This document shows, in pieces, positions 16,726 through 25,395 of a stretch of DNA of 64,000 nucleotides. Source of the stretch: Streptomyces phaeochromogenes (lineage in GTDB: Bacteria > Actinomycetota > Actinomycetes > Streptomycetales > Streptomycetaceae); contig NZ_LIQZ01000161.1 in the NCBI RefSeq assembly GCF_001418655.1, positions 62,001 to 126,000 of the forward strand. Reading direction: 5' to 3'. A program made the translations under genes and the position numbers. Position 1 is the stretch's first letter. Every line of letters starts with the position of its first letter. A model generated the notes under the pieces. It was not told the origin of the DNA, made no database searches, and was given only the letters and a program-made list of their open reading frames with translations.

Positions 16726-16762
16726 AGGGCCGTCCGGCACGGGATGTCGCACCGTTCGGCTC
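16726..16762. promoter_or_regulatory. Tandem candidate OsdR/DevR-type boxes before small membrane protein
   Basis: AGGGCCGTCCGGCACG (16726-16741) is followed at about 21-22 bp by a second copy around CCGTTCGG (16752-16759). They lie 80-110 bp upstream of the short membrane protein gene. Confidence 0.5.
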
Positions 16763-16839
16763 AAGTGTCCTGCGTCAAAGGGGAGTTGGATGAGAGTGAA
16801 GGAACTTCCCGATGTGCTTCCCGACAGGAGATGAGAGCA

Positions 16840-17061
16840 GTGCGTACGACTCTCACGCCGGAGTTCTATCAGCTGTTCGCCGTGCTGCTGGTCGCGGCCA
16901 TGGCCGCGACGTTCGTCGTGGCCGCGGTGGCCGACGGGGCTTTCGTGTGGCTGTCGCGTCGGCTGTCCGCGCGTCGGCTGCCGCGCCGCGCAACAGTGCC
17001 GAACGTCCCCGAAAGGGGCCGAACCGCCCCTACTGCCGACCGCACGCCGGTGCGACGGTGA
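16840..17061 (+). CDS. Small single-span membrane protein
   Basis: From GTG 16840 (AGGAG 9 nt upstream) the product has about 73 residues. A short polar start (RTTLTPEFYQL) leads into one clear transmembrane helix (FAVLLVAAMAATFVVAAVADGAFVW) and a basic tail rich in Arg. An in-frame ATG at 16831 is an alternative. Family not recognised. The coding region contains a regulon box in its last third, so the reading frame is constrained there by the downstream promoter. It lies between the flavodoxin gene and a USP gene, behind its own pair of boxes. Confidence 0.55.
   Translation: MRTTLTPEFYQLFAVLLVAAMAATFVVAAVADGAFVWLSRRLSARRLPRRATVPNVPERGRTAPTADRTPVRR
17015..17030. promoter_or_regulatory. Candidate OsdR/DevR-type box before usp 17111
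   Basis: GGGGCCGAACCGCCCC, a good 16-bp match, lies about 85 bp upstream of the USP start and inside the 3' part of the small membrane protein gene. Confidence 0.55.
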
Positions 17062-17110
17062 ACGTGGTCCCCCCGACCGATGCGGGATCTCCGAGGCCGT
17101 ACCGAAGGCG

Positions 17111-17995
17111 GTGACGATGATGGAGCTGCCCCTGGTTGTGGGTGTCGACGGATCGGAGTCCAGCCTCCGCGCGATGGACTGGGCTGTGGACGAGGCGGCC
17201 CGCCACGGCCTGCCGCTCCGCCTGGTGCACGCTCCCCTCTGGGAGCGCTACGAGGGCATCGACCTCCGGAGCGATCTCGGCCGGCCCTCCGGGCGGGTGC
17301 TTGCCGAGAACATCGTCGGATCCGCGGCGGAACGCGCCTGGCGGCGCAACCCTGCCGTGAGGGTCTCCACCGAGCTGGTGCCCGAAGAGGCGGTCTCCGC
17401 GTTGTTGCTGGAGGGCCGCAACGCCGCGGCGCTGGTGACGGGCTCGCGTGGCCGCGGCGAGCTCACGGGACTGCTCCTGGGTTCGGTCGGCCTGGGTGTG
17501 GCGGCCCGGGCCCACTGCCCGGTGATCGTGGTGCGCGGCGACAAGGTCGCCGTGGAGAGCAAGCACGAGCGGATCCTGCTCGGGGCCGGGGACCCCGACA
17601 CGAGCAGTGAAGCGGTGCGTTTCGCGTTCCGTGAGGCCGCCGCCCGCGCCGGCACGCTCGATGTCGTACGTGCCTGGCGCTGCCCCGCGCACGAGACCGC
17701 CGATCATCCGGCGTCGGCGAACGAACCGGCGCGGTACCACGATGAGCGGGCTTCCGCCCTGCTGGACGCGGTGGTCCACGACGCCGTCGCGGACCACCCG
17801 GACGTGCGGATACGCCGAACGACGGTCGAGGGACCGGCCCGCAAGGTCCTGCTGCATCGCTCCGCCGCCGCCGACCTGGTGGTTGTCGGAGCCCGGCGCA
17901 GGCACGGCCACTTCGGCCTCCAGCTGGGCAGGGTGGGCCACACCCTGCTGCACCACGCGGGCTGCCCGGTGGCGATCGTGCCGCAACCGGTGTGA
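17111..17995 (+). CDS. Universal stress protein, two Usp domains
   Basis: The 294-residue product opens MELPLVVGVDGSESSLRAMDWAVDEAARHG after GTG 17111 or ATG 17117/17120. Domain 1 carries VTGSRGRGELTGLLLGSVGLGVAARAHCPVIVVRG, and domain 2 VGARRRHGHFGLQLGRVGHTLLHHAGCPVAIVPQ. It groups with the USPs at 10418 and 51971 rather than with those at 8472 and 50022. The GAPDH remnant follows after 52 bp. Confidence 0.92.
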   Translation: MTMMELPLVVGVDGSESSLRAMDWAVDEAARHGLPLRLVHAPLWERYEGIDLRSDLGRPSGRVLAENIVGSAAERAWRRNPAVRVSTELVPEEAVSALLLEGRNAAALVTGSRGRGELTGLLLGSVGLGVAARAHCPVIVVRGDKVAVESKHERILLGAGDPDTSSEAVRFAFREAAARAGTLDVVRAWRCPAHETADHPASANEPARYHDERASALLDAVVHDAVADHPDVRIRRTTVEGPARKVLLHRSAAADLVVVGARRRHGHFGLQLGRVGHTLLHHAGCPVAIVPQPV

Positions 17996-18047
17996 CCGTG
18001 GAAAACGCCCCGTACGCACCCCATTCCTTCTCGCTCAGGAGTTGTCC

Positions 18048-18389
18048 ATGACCGTCCGAGTGGGTATCGACGGATTCGGCCGCGTCGGCCGCGCCCGCCT
18101 GCGCGGGGCACCGGAGCGTGCCGAGTCCGACAGGTCGGCGTGCGCCGAGACGGCCGACGGGCGGCTGCGCGGCATCCTGCGGGTGACCACCGCGCCGATT
18201 GTCTCCCGTGACGTGATCGGCGATCCCGCCCCCTACGTCTTCGACGCGGCCCCGGCCCAGGCGCACGGCGACCCGGTGAAGGTCATCGGCCGGTACGACA
18301 AAGAGTGGGGCTGCAGCAACCGGCTGCTCGACCTCACCGGTGCCGAGCCGACGGGCCGCTTCCAGCAACACGTGGCGGAGCAGCTGTGA
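18048..18389 (+). pseudogene. gap: Glyceraldehyde-3-phosphate dehydrogenase, in-frame internal deletion
   Basis: An intact 113-codon frame starts MTVRVGIDGFGRVGR, the NAD-binding start of GAPDH. After about 25 unassignable residues it passes to the C-terminal helix region (GILRVTTAPIVSRDVIGDP, VKVIGRYDKEWGCSNRLLDL). About two thirds of the enzyme is missing, including the catalytic Cys segment SCTTNC. CAGGAGTTGTCC precedes the ATG, and the stop overlaps the GTG of the next gene. It cannot be a GAPDH, but its reading frame and ribosome binding site remain and may drive translation of the HAD and GH65 genes. Whether the short protein has a role of its own is unknown. Confidence 0.85.
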
Positions 18390-19162
18390 ACCGGCCGCCC
18401 GCCCGGCCCGGGAACTCCCTCGACGGCATCTCACCCGTGCTGAGGGGCGTTCGTGCCGTCGTCCTCGACACAGACGGAGTGATCACCGACTCGGCCAGGG
18501 TGCACGCCGCCGCCTGGAAGACCGCCTTCGACGCGTTCCTGCGCGACCATCCGCCCCAGGACCCTCACCAGCGGCGTCCGTTCGACACACGCGACGACTA
18601 TCTGAAGTACGTGGACGGCAAGTCCCGCCTCGACGGCGCCGCCGCCTTCCTCGCCTCACGCGGCCTCGACCTGCCCGCCGAGACGGTCCGCGACGTCGCC
18701 GCCGACAAGGAGCGGCTGTTCACCGAGCGGCTGCGTGAGAAGGGCATCGACGCCTACCCGGGTACGGTGCGGCTGCTGCGAGCCCTGCGGCGCGAGGCGG
18801 TGCCCCTTGCCGCCGCCTCCGCGTCCCACCACGCCCGTGAACTCCTCACCAGGGCCGGCGTCCTCGACCTCTTCGCCGCGCTGGTCGACGGCGGCGAGGC
18901 GGCCCGGCTCGGCCTGCCGGGCAAACCGCGGCCCGACCTCTTCCTGGAAGCGGCCCGCCGGCTCGGTGTCCCCGCCGACCGCACCGCCGTCGTCGAGGAT
19001 GCCCTGGCAGGTGTGGAGGCAGGCCGTCTGGGCGGGTTCGCCCTGGTCATCGGTGTGGATCGCACGGCCGGTCCGGACACCCGGGCCGGACTCCTGCGGC
19101 ACGGCGCCCACCTGGTCGTACGCGACCTGGGTGAACTGATCGAGGCAGGAGTACCGACGTGA
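18386..19162 (+). CDS. pgmB: Beta-phosphoglucomutase-like HAD hydrolase
   Basis: The 258-residue HAD-superfamily protein starts at GTG overlapping the gap remnant's stop. The nucleophile motif is VVLDTDGVITDSARVHAAAW (Asp nucleophile and +2 Asp), followed by a cap domain (RPFDTRDDYLKYVDGKSRLDG, the substrate segment typical of beta-PGM). Motif II is ASASHHARELL and motif IV VVEDALAGVEAGRLGGFALVIGVDR. It would convert beta-glucose 1-phosphate to glucose 6-phosphate. Its end overlaps the GH65 start, and the pairing with a GH65 phosphorylase makes the function nearly certain. Confidence 0.92.
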   Translation: MNRPPARPGNSLDGISPVLRGVRAVVLDTDGVITDSARVHAAAWKTAFDAFLRDHPPQDPHQRRPFDTRDDYLKYVDGKSRLDGAAAFLASRGLDLPAETVRDVAADKERLFTERLREKGIDAYPGTVRLLRALRREAVPLAAASASHHARELLTRAGVLDLFAALVDGGEAARLGLPGKPRPDLFLEAARRLGVPADRTAVVEDALAGVEAGRLGGFALVIGVDRTAGPDTRAGLLRHGAHLVVRDLGELIEAGVPT

Positions 19163-21540
19163 CGGGCTGGACCTGGGACTACGAGGGCTACGAACCCGCG
19201 GACGAGCGGCTCAGGGAGTCCCTGTGCACGCTGGGCAACGGCTACTTCGCCACCCGAGGGTCGATCCCCGAGTGCGCGGCCGACGACGTGCACTACCCCG
19301 GGACGTACGCGGCGGGTTGCTACAACCGGCTCACCTCCGACGTGGCCGGACGCCGGGTCGAGAACGAGGACATGGTCAACCTGCCCAACTGGTTGCCGCT
19401 CCGCTTCCGCCTGCACGGCGATGACGGCCCGGGACCGTGGCTCACCCCGGACACCGCGACCGTCCTCGAACACCACCAGACCCTCCATCTGTCCACCGGC
19501 CTGCTGGAGCGCCGGACACGGTACGCCGACGACGTGGGCCGCACCCTGGCCGTACGCCAACTGCGCATCGTGCACATGGCAGACCCTCATCTGGCCGCCA
19601 TGCGCACCGAGTTCACGGCGGAGAACTTCTCCGGCGAACTCGACGTCGAGGCGGTCCTCGACGGCGCCGTCACCAACGCGGGCGTGGCGCGCTACCGGGA
19701 CCTGGACGGCCGCCATCTGACCCACGTGCACACCGACACCGCCGCCCAGGACACCGTGTGGCTGCGCTGCCGCACCCGTACGTCGGACATCCGCGTCGGC
19801 ATGGCGGCCCGCCTCACCGCAGACGAGCCTGTATCCACCCGTCACGGGGCCCTGCGCGCCGTCCAGCACACGCGCCTGCCCCTCGCCCCTGATCGCACCG
19901 TCACCGTCGACAAGGCCGTCACCCTGCACACCTCGCGGGACTCGGCGATCAGTGACCCGCTGCGCGCGGCGATCGACCGGGTGAGCGCGGCACCCGGCTT
20001 CGACGACCTGCTGGAGTCGCACATCACGGCATGGGACCAGCTGTGGCGCCGGGCCGAACTGGACGTGCCGGGCGAGGCGGGCAGCATCCTGCGGCTGCAC
20101 CTCTTCCACGTCCTGCAGACCCTCTCCCCGCACACCGCCGACCTCGACGTGGGCGTACCGGCCCGAGGTCTGCACGGTGAGGCGTACCGGGGTCACATCT
20201 TCTGGGACGAACTGTTCGTCCTCCCCTATCTCAACCTGCACTTCCCCGAGGTGTCCCGCGCCATGCTCGGCTACCGCCACCGCCGGCTCGAACAGGCCCG
20301 TTCCGCAGCCCGTGCCGTCGGCCGCACTGGTGCGCTCTACCCCTGGCAGAGCGGCAGCGACGGCCGCGAGGAGACACAGGAACTGCATCTCAACCCACGC
20401 TCCGGGCGCTGGCTGCCCGACCACTCACGCCTTCAGTACCACGTCGGCTCGGCCGTCGCCTACAACGTGTGGCAGTACTGCGAGGCGAGCGGGGACGCCG
20501 AGTTCCTGCACACCAAGGGTGCTGAGATGCTCCTGCAGATCGCCCGCTTCTGGGCGGACTCGGCCACGTACGACGAGAGTCTCGGACGGCACCGCATCCG
20601 CGGCGTGGTCGGCCCGGACGAATACCACGACGCCTACCCCGGTGCCGAGAAACCCGGCCTCGACGACAACGCCTATACGAACGTCACGGCCGCCTGGGTG
20701 CTGACCCGCACGCTCGAAGTACTCCAGGCACTGCCCGAACCGCGCCGGCGGGAACTCGTCGAACGGACGGCCCTGGACGGCGGCGAACTCGAACTCTGGG
20801 AGGACGTGTCCCGCACGCTCCACGTGCCCTTCCACGACGACGTCATCAGCCAGTTCGAGGGCTACGGCGACCTGGAGGAACTCGACTGGGACGCCTACCG
20901 CGACCGGTACGGCGACATCCGCCGGCTGGACCGGATCCTGGAGGCGGAAGGCGACACCGTCAACCGCTACCAGGCGTCCAAGCAGGCCGATGTCCTCATG
21001 CTCGGCTACCTCTTCTCACCTGCCGAGCTCCAGGGGCTGTTCAGGAGACTCGGCCACCGCCTCGACGAAGCCACCTGGCGGCGCACCGTCGACCACTACA
21101 TGCGACGTACCAGCCACGGATCCACCCTGAGCGGGCTGGTCCACGGCTGGGTGCTGGCCCGGGCCCGGCGCGCCGAGGCATGGACGTTCTGCCAGGAGGC
21201 GCTCAAGGGCGACATCGCCGACCTCCAGGGCGGGACCACCGGAGAGGGAATCCACCTGGGCGCCATGGCCGGCACCCTCGATCTCGTCCAGCGCGGACTG
21301 ACCGGACTGGAAACGCGCCAGGGTGCCCTGTGGTTGGACCCGGTGCCGCTGCCGGAGCTGTCCTCCTACGGGTTCGCCCTTGGTTACCAGGGGCACTGGG
21401 GAGTGCGGCTGCGAATGGAGCAAGGGAGTCTGGAGATCGAAGTGCCCTCGTCCGACCGGTCGCCGATCGACATCCGGCTGCGCGATCGTGTGGTTTCCGT
21501 GCAGCCGGGGGAGACGGTTCAGCTAGTGCTGCCCGACTGA
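19159..21540 (+). CDS. GH65 family disaccharide phosphorylase
   Basis: The 793-residue enzyme has the three-part GH65 layout: an N-terminal beta-sandwich (TLGNGYFATRGSIPE, about 25-40), an (alpha/alpha)6 catalytic barrel, and a C-terminal beta domain. The general acid is Glu488 in GVVGPDEYHDAYPG, and phosphate-loop residues SHGSTLSG lie near 655. Family members cleave maltose, trehalose or kojibiose with inorganic phosphate to give beta-glucose 1-phosphate plus glucose; which disaccharide is used here cannot be decided. It starts at a GTG overlapping the beta-PGM stop. Phosphorolysis followed by mutase yields glucose 6-phosphate without spending ATP, a saving relevant to hypoxia. A hairpin follows. 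Confidence 0.93.
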   Translation: MTGWTWDYEGYEPADERLRESLCTLGNGYFATRGSIPECAADDVHYPGTYAAGCYNRLTSDVAGRRVENEDMVNLPNWLPLRFRLHGDDGPGPWLTPDTATVLEHHQTLHLSTGLLERRTRYADDVGRTLAVRQLRIVHMADPHLAAMRTEFTAENFSGELDVEAVLDGAVTNAGVARYRDLDGRHLTHVHTDTAAQDTVWLRCRTRTSDIRVGMAARLTADEPVSTRHGALRAVQHTRLPLAPDRTVTVDKAVTLHTSRDSAISDPLRAAIDRVSAAPGFDDLLESHITAWDQLWRRAELDVPGEAGSILRLHLFHVLQTLSPHTADLDVGVPARGLHGEAYRGHIFWDELFVLPYLNLHFPEVSRAMLGYRHRRLEQARSAARAVGRTGALYPWQSGSDGREETQELHLNPRSGRWLPDHSRLQYHVGSAVAYNVWQYCEASGDAEFLHTKGAEMLLQIARFWADSATYDESLGRHRIRGVVGPDEYHDAYPGAEKPGLDDNAYTNVTAAWVLTRTLEVLQALPEPRRRELVERTALDGGELELWEDVSRTLHVPFHDDVISQFEGYGDLEELDWDAYRDRYGDIRRLDRILEAEGDTVNRYQASKQADVLMLGYLFSPAELQGLFRRLGHRLDEATWRRTVDHYMRRTSHGSTLSGLVHGWVLARARRAEAWTFCQEALKGDIADLQGGTTGEGIHLGAMAGTLDLVQRGLTGLETRQGALWLDPVPLPELSSYGFALGYQGHWGVRLRMEQGSLEIEVPSSDRSPIDIRLRDRVVSVQPGETVQLVLPD

Positions 21541-21565
21541 TGCCTGTGCGGGAAGAGTTGTCTGA

Positions 21566-21593
21566 GATCCGGCCAAGGCCCCTTGGCCGGATC
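21566..21593 (+). terminator. Hairpin after GH65 gene
   Basis: GATCCGGCCAAGG (21566-21578) pairs with CCTTGGCCGGATC (21581-21593) with only CC between, giving about 12 bp in RNA, 25 bp after the stop. A strong terminator candidate closing the gap-pgmB-GH65 unit. Confidence 0.75.
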
Positions 21594-22007
21594 ATCAAGA
21601 CGATGGTCTGAGCCCTGGTTCTTCAGGGTCGCGAGATCGGCTCGGCCCCTCCAGGCGAAGAGGGATTTCGGGGGCATCGGTCGTAGTGCGGGGAAGGAAG
21701 GTCAATTCATCTCTGCCACGAAGAGGGGGGCGACAAGGGCCGCGGGTCTCCCTCGATCGACGGCCGGGAGGACACAACTCGCCTCCACCATCGGGCGTTT
21801 CGAGAGAGCGTCGCTGTGTTGCTACGGCGTGTGGTCGACTCGTATGAAGAGAGCGTCTACCACATGACGGACTTGTGCTGCGGGAATACGCCTGGCACTT
21901 CACCGTCCCCTGGTCAAGGCAGGTTGCGATGCGGAATCTCCGTACGGGGGCGACGCCGGGCCGCGGAGTGTCCTGGAGTTCGAGGCCGAGGCCACGGGGT
22001 CTGGGCG
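21594..22007. other. Intergenic region without recognised gene
   Basis: About 410 bp of slightly lower GC between the GH65 terminator and the ArsR gene. No frame shows a family motif or a convincing ribosome binding site, and no regulon box was found. Confidence 0.5.
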
Positions 22008-22379
22008 TCAGGAGTACCGGATGGCTCCGCCGGGGGTGAGGGCCGGTTGAGGGTCTGCCTGCTGGAGTTCGGCGAGCAACTCGCTCTGGCCAGTGATCAA
22101 TTCGGTCAGGATCCGGCGGGCTGCACGCAGGAGCTCGGCCACATCGCCGCCGGCAAGGGCGTAGCTGACGGTGGAACCCTCCCGGATGGACACCACGATC
22201 CCGGAGCGGCGCAGTACGGCCAGTTGCTGGGAGAGACTGGACGGTTCGATCTCGATATCGCTGAGCAGGTCGCGTACGGAGACGGGGCCGTTTTGCAGCA
22301 GCTCCAGGACCCGGATGCGTACCGGGTGTCCGAGCATCCGGAAGAACTCGGCCTTGGCCTGGTAGAGGGGGACCTGCAT
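22008..22379 (-). CDS. ArsR-family transcriptional regulator
   Basis: The 123-residue protein is a winged-helix ArsR/SmtB-type repressor: KAEFFRMLGHPVRIRVLELLQNGPVSVRDLLSDIEIEPSSLSQQLAVLRRSGIVVSIREGSTVSYAL covers helices and wing (about 8-80). The recognition helix is SSLSQQLAVLRRSG. No CxC metal site or other cysteines occur, so a classical arsenic or zinc/cadmium sensor is unlikely. The start at 22379 has AGGGAG about 10 bp upstream; a longer frame to 22493 lacks family similarity in its extra part. Target genes are not evident. Confidence 0.88.
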   Translation of the reverse strand: MQVPLYQAKAEFFRMLGHPVRIRVLELLQNGPVSVRDLLSDIEIEPSSLSQQLAVLRRSGIVVSIREGSTVSYALAGGDVAELLRAARRILTELITGQSELLAELQQADPQPALTPGGAIRYS

Positions 22380-22573
22380 GGTCAATCGCTCCCTGCCGCA
22401 TTCGACGGGCTGCATCCGGGCGCGGTGGCCCTGTACGTGCCACCGCGGGGGTCTTGCTGACCGATCCTGGCGCATCCGGCCCCGCACGCCCATGGGATTG
22501 ATCTGATCTCAATGTGCCGAGTTGAAGAAATCTTCAAGTCGTGGGCGTGCGTGGCTGTGGAGCACGCGCTTTT

Positions 22574-22948
22574 CTATACGTCCAGTTGGGTCTCGATGCT
22601 CTTGAGCTGGTGGCGGGCCATTGCGAGGTTGGATTTCTTCTTGTCGAGTACGAGGTAGAGGAACAAGCCGTTGCCGCCACGGCCCTTGAGTGGCCGGAGG
22701 ATGTGGTATTGGCTGCCGAGAGTGATCAGGATGTCCTCGATCTCACCCTTGAGTCCGAGGTGTTCCATGGTGCGGGTCTTGGCTCGGATCACGTCCGTGT
22801 TGCCCGCCGCCGCAACAGTCAGGTCGAGGTCCTTGCTACCCCCCAGAGTGCCCAGCGCCATGCCGCTGGTGTAGTCGACCAGAGCAGTTCCTAACGCGCC
22901 CTCGATCGAAGCCATGATCTCCTTCAGGCAGATCTCCACATTGCTCAT
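22574..22948 (-). CDS. Roadblock/LC7 domain protein (lone)
   Basis: The 124-residue protein matches the roadblock/LC7 fold: CLKEIMASIEGALGTALVDYTSGMALG, then a central DVIRAKTRTMEHLG and an end LDKKKSNLAMARHQLKSIE. In Streptomyces such proteins are usually in conservon (cvn) operons with a histidine-kinase-like protein, a DUF742 protein and a Ras-like GTPase; none of these is adjacent here. AAGAAGGAGACGTCG precedes the ATG. A regulator of small GTPases is the family expectation; the partner must be elsewhere. Base composition is noticeably less GC-rich than its neighbours. Confidence 0.85.
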   Translation of the reverse strand: MSNVEICLKEIMASIEGALGTALVDYTSGMALGTLGGSKDLDLTVAAAGNTDVIRAKTRTMEHLGLKGEIEDILITLGSQYHILRPLKGRGGNGLFLYLVLDKKKSNLAMARHQLKSIETQLDV

Positions 22949-23394
22949 ACCGACGTCTCCTTCTTGTCACTGCGAGACTCGGGCGTCGCCCTCCTCGCGG
23001 ATGCCCCGGACCCTACGTAGGGCCTGCGACCCGCAGCCCTGTTGTTCCGGTACTGGCCGAGAGAGCCTCAAAAAGTCGGATGATGCGATATCTGCGACCG
23101 CTCATGTTCGGCGCGCGACAACGGGCACCAGCGCCAGGTTCGGCACCCAGAGCCTCGTATATCCGATATGCGCCCAGCGGTGCCTTCGAGCAGTTCTCGC
23201 CCGTCCACCGCTCGCGGGGAACTCCGGGTGTCATCTGACGTGATTGAACGAGCAGCTCGTGCGACTTCACGGTGAGCCGCTCGCCGGGCGGCTGCTCCGG
23301 TTCTGCGACACGGGGAGCGCACTGCTCGCGGGTGGCGAGATCGGAGATGTACGGATCACGGGCGGCGGGGCTGAGAGGGCGGATGCATCACGAA
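22949..23394. other. Intergenic region without recognised gene
   Basis: About 445 bp between the roadblock gene and the histidine kinase stop. Short frames on both strands lack family motifs. No regulon box or repeat was recognised. Confidence 0.45.
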
Positions 23395-24597
23395 TCATGG
23401 GAAACGGACCGTTACGGCAAGGCCGCCCGTCTGGCCGGGCTCGGCCGTTGCCTCGGTTCCATGGGCCTCGGCGATGGAGCGGACGATGGCGAGACCCAGC
23501 CCGTGTCCCGTGGTGCCGACGCGGTCCTGGGCGGGGCGGCGGAACGGCTCGAAAAGATCCGGTACCCGGTCGGCGGGCACCGGAGGCCCGGTGTTGGTCA
23601 CCGTCAGTGTGCGGCCGTCGATCAACACCCGGACCCGGCCGCCGGGATGGTTGTACTGAATGGCGTTGCGGACGAGGTTGGTCAGCAGGTGGCGCACCAG
23701 CACCGGATCACCAGGGACGGTCAACTGCTGGTCTGCCGACACGGCTACGTCCACCTGCTCGCCCTCGGCCTGCGGAGCAAGCTCGGCCGCGACCAGCCGG
23801 GCCGCGGCCGACAGGTCCACGGGCTCGGTCTCGTCCAGGCCGCGATCACTGCGGGCGAGCAGCAGCAGCGCGTTGATCAGCCGCTCGGCCTCACGGTTGG
23901 CGGTGAGCAGGTCCTCGCGTACGTCGGCGAGACCCTCGGGGAGGGGATCGGCGAGGCCGACCTCCAGGCTGGTGCGCTGGACCGCGAGGGGAGTCCTTAG
24001 CTCGTGGGAGGCGTTGGCCACAAAGCGCCGCTGGCTCTCGAACGACTTCTCCAGCCGGTCGAGCATGGTGTCGAACGTGTCGGCCAGACGCTGGAGTTCG
24101 TCGTCGGGACCGGTGAGCGCCAGCCGCTGATGCAGGTTCTGCTCACTGATCCGACGAGTGGCATCCGTCATCGCGGCGACCGGCCCGAGCGCCCGCCCGG
24201 CCAGCCACCGGCCGAGCAGTCCGGCCAGCACCGCCATCACGAGCAGCCCGACGGCCGACCAGAGGACCATCTGCCGCAGGGCGGTGTCCTGCACGGCCTG
24301 TACGGTCTGGTCCATCTGCCGGATCATGGCGAAGTCGTCGCGAGGCCTGACCAGCGGCGGAACGGTCCCCTGGGGATCCGTGGGTTGCGCGCCCACCGTG
24401 GCGAACCCGCCACCGCTCGGCACTTCACCCTTCCAGATCTCGATTCCCTTGACCTGCTGGGCCGTTCCATAGCGCGCGAGCAGCACCACGAAGGCCAGCA
24501 GCGCCGCGCCCGCGAGCAGGAAGAGCACGGAGAAGGCCGCGGTCAGCCGGGCACGGAAGGGCATGCCCCGCAGCAGCGCCCGCGGGTTCAGTCGCAC
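23395..24597 (-). CDS. Sensor histidine kinase (EnvZ/OmpR class)
   Basis: The 400-residue kinase starts at a GTG overlapping the response regulator stop. TM1 is about 18-42, then a short extracytoplasmic loop (43-109), TM2 110-128, HAMP 128-185 (RALGPVAAMTDATRRISEQNLHQRL), H-box RRFVANASHELRTPLAVQ with His198, N-box NLVRNAIQYNHPGG, and G-box GTTGHGLGLAIVRSIAEAHG. It senses an envelope signal and phosphorylates the adjacent regulator. The divergent ABC exporter is the probable target, as in antimicrobial-peptide or envelope-stress modules. Confidence 0.92.
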   Translation of the reverse strand: MRLNPRALLRGMPFRARLTAAFSVLFLLAGAALLAFVVLLARYGTAQQVKGIEIWKGEVPSGGGFATVGAQPTDPQGTVPPLVRPRDDFAMIRQMDQTVQAVQDTALRQMVLWSAVGLLVMAVLAGLLGRWLAGRALGPVAAMTDATRRISEQNLHQRLALTGPDDELQRLADTFDTMLDRLEKSFESQRRFVANASHELRTPLAVQRTSLEVGLADPLPEGLADVREDLLTANREAERLINALLLLARSDRGLDETEPVDLSAAARLVAAELAPQAEGEQVDVAVSADQQLTVPGDPVLVRHLLTNLVRNAIQYNHPGGRVRVLIDGRTLTVTNTGPPVPADRVPDLFEPFRRPAQDRVGTTGHGLGLAIVRSIAEAHGTEATAEPGQTGGLAVTVRFP

Positions 24598-25250
24598 AGC
24601 CGGTATCCCTGACCCTTGTCGGCGGTGATGAGACCGGGGTCGCCCAGCTTGCGCCGCAGCCGGCTGACGACGGCCCGTACCACGCCGGTGCGCGGGTCGA
24701 GGTTCTCGTCCCAGAGGGTGCGTACGAGTTCGTCGTGCGGCACCGCCACCCCCTGGGCCTCCATCAGCAGTCGCAGAACCGCGAACTCCTTGGGTGTCAG
24801 TTCGAGTGGCCGGCCCTCCACGGACACCTCGTGCCGCGCCCGGTCCAGGGTGATGCCCTCGTGTCGCAGCGCGGCCGGAGGCGACTTGGGGACGCGGCGG
24901 CCGAGCGTCCGTATGCGGGCGACCAGCTCGGCGAAGTCGAAGGGCTTGGCCAGATAGTCGTCGGCGCCGAGCGTCGTGAGTCCGTAGACCTTGTCCGTGA
25001 TCTCGCCGGCCGCGGTGAGCATCAGGATCCTTGGCGGGTCGGTGAGTTCGCGCAGCCGTCGGCACACCTCGTCGCCCGTCATGACCGGAAGGTCGCGGTC
25101 GAGGACCAGCACGTCGTAGTCGGTGAGCAGACACATCCGCTCGGCCTCGTCACCGGAGACGGCGAGATCGACGGCCATCGCCTGCCGACGCAGACCCGTG
25201 GCGATCGTACGGGCGAGAACACGGTGGTCCTCTGCTACCAGAACTCTCAT
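24588..25250 (-). CDS. OmpR-family response regulator
   Basis: The 220-residue regulator has a receiver domain (1-115) with phospho-acceptor Asp51 in VLVLDRDLPVMTG and the conserved Lys in YLAKPFDFAELV, followed by an OmpR-type winged helix (about 125-218; LTPKEFAVLRLLMEAQG, VRAVVSRLRRKLGDPGLI). The start was placed at MRVLVAEDH because receiver domains begin within a few residues of VLVAED. It forms an operon with the overlapping kinase gene and is divergent from the ABC permeases. Confidence 0.92.
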   Translation of the reverse strand: MRVLVAEDHRVLARTIATGLRRQAMAVDLAVSGDEAERMCLLTDYDVLVLDRDLPVMTGDEVCRRLRELTDPPRILMLTAAGEITDKVYGLTTLGADDYLAKPFDFAELVARIRTLGRRVPKSPPAALRHEGITLDRARHEVSVEGRPLELTPKEFAVLRLLMEAQGVAVPHDELVRTLWDENLDPRTGVVRAVVSRLRRKLGDPGLITADKGQGYRLCD

Positions 25251-25395
25251 GAGCCCCATGAAACCCGGCGCGGCATTGCAGCGGAGTAAGGACGGTGGCC
25301 GCAGGGGCACGTCCCCGGTACCGCAGGTGCAGGGCCCTTATGCCCCTGTAACGCGCTTATCCCGCTGTACAGGGCGCCCTGCTTCTGTCGTGACC

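Noticed and set aside
23013..23322. Possible small genes between the roadblock and kinase genes
   Set aside because: No ribosome binding site, no family motif and overlapping frames on both strands.
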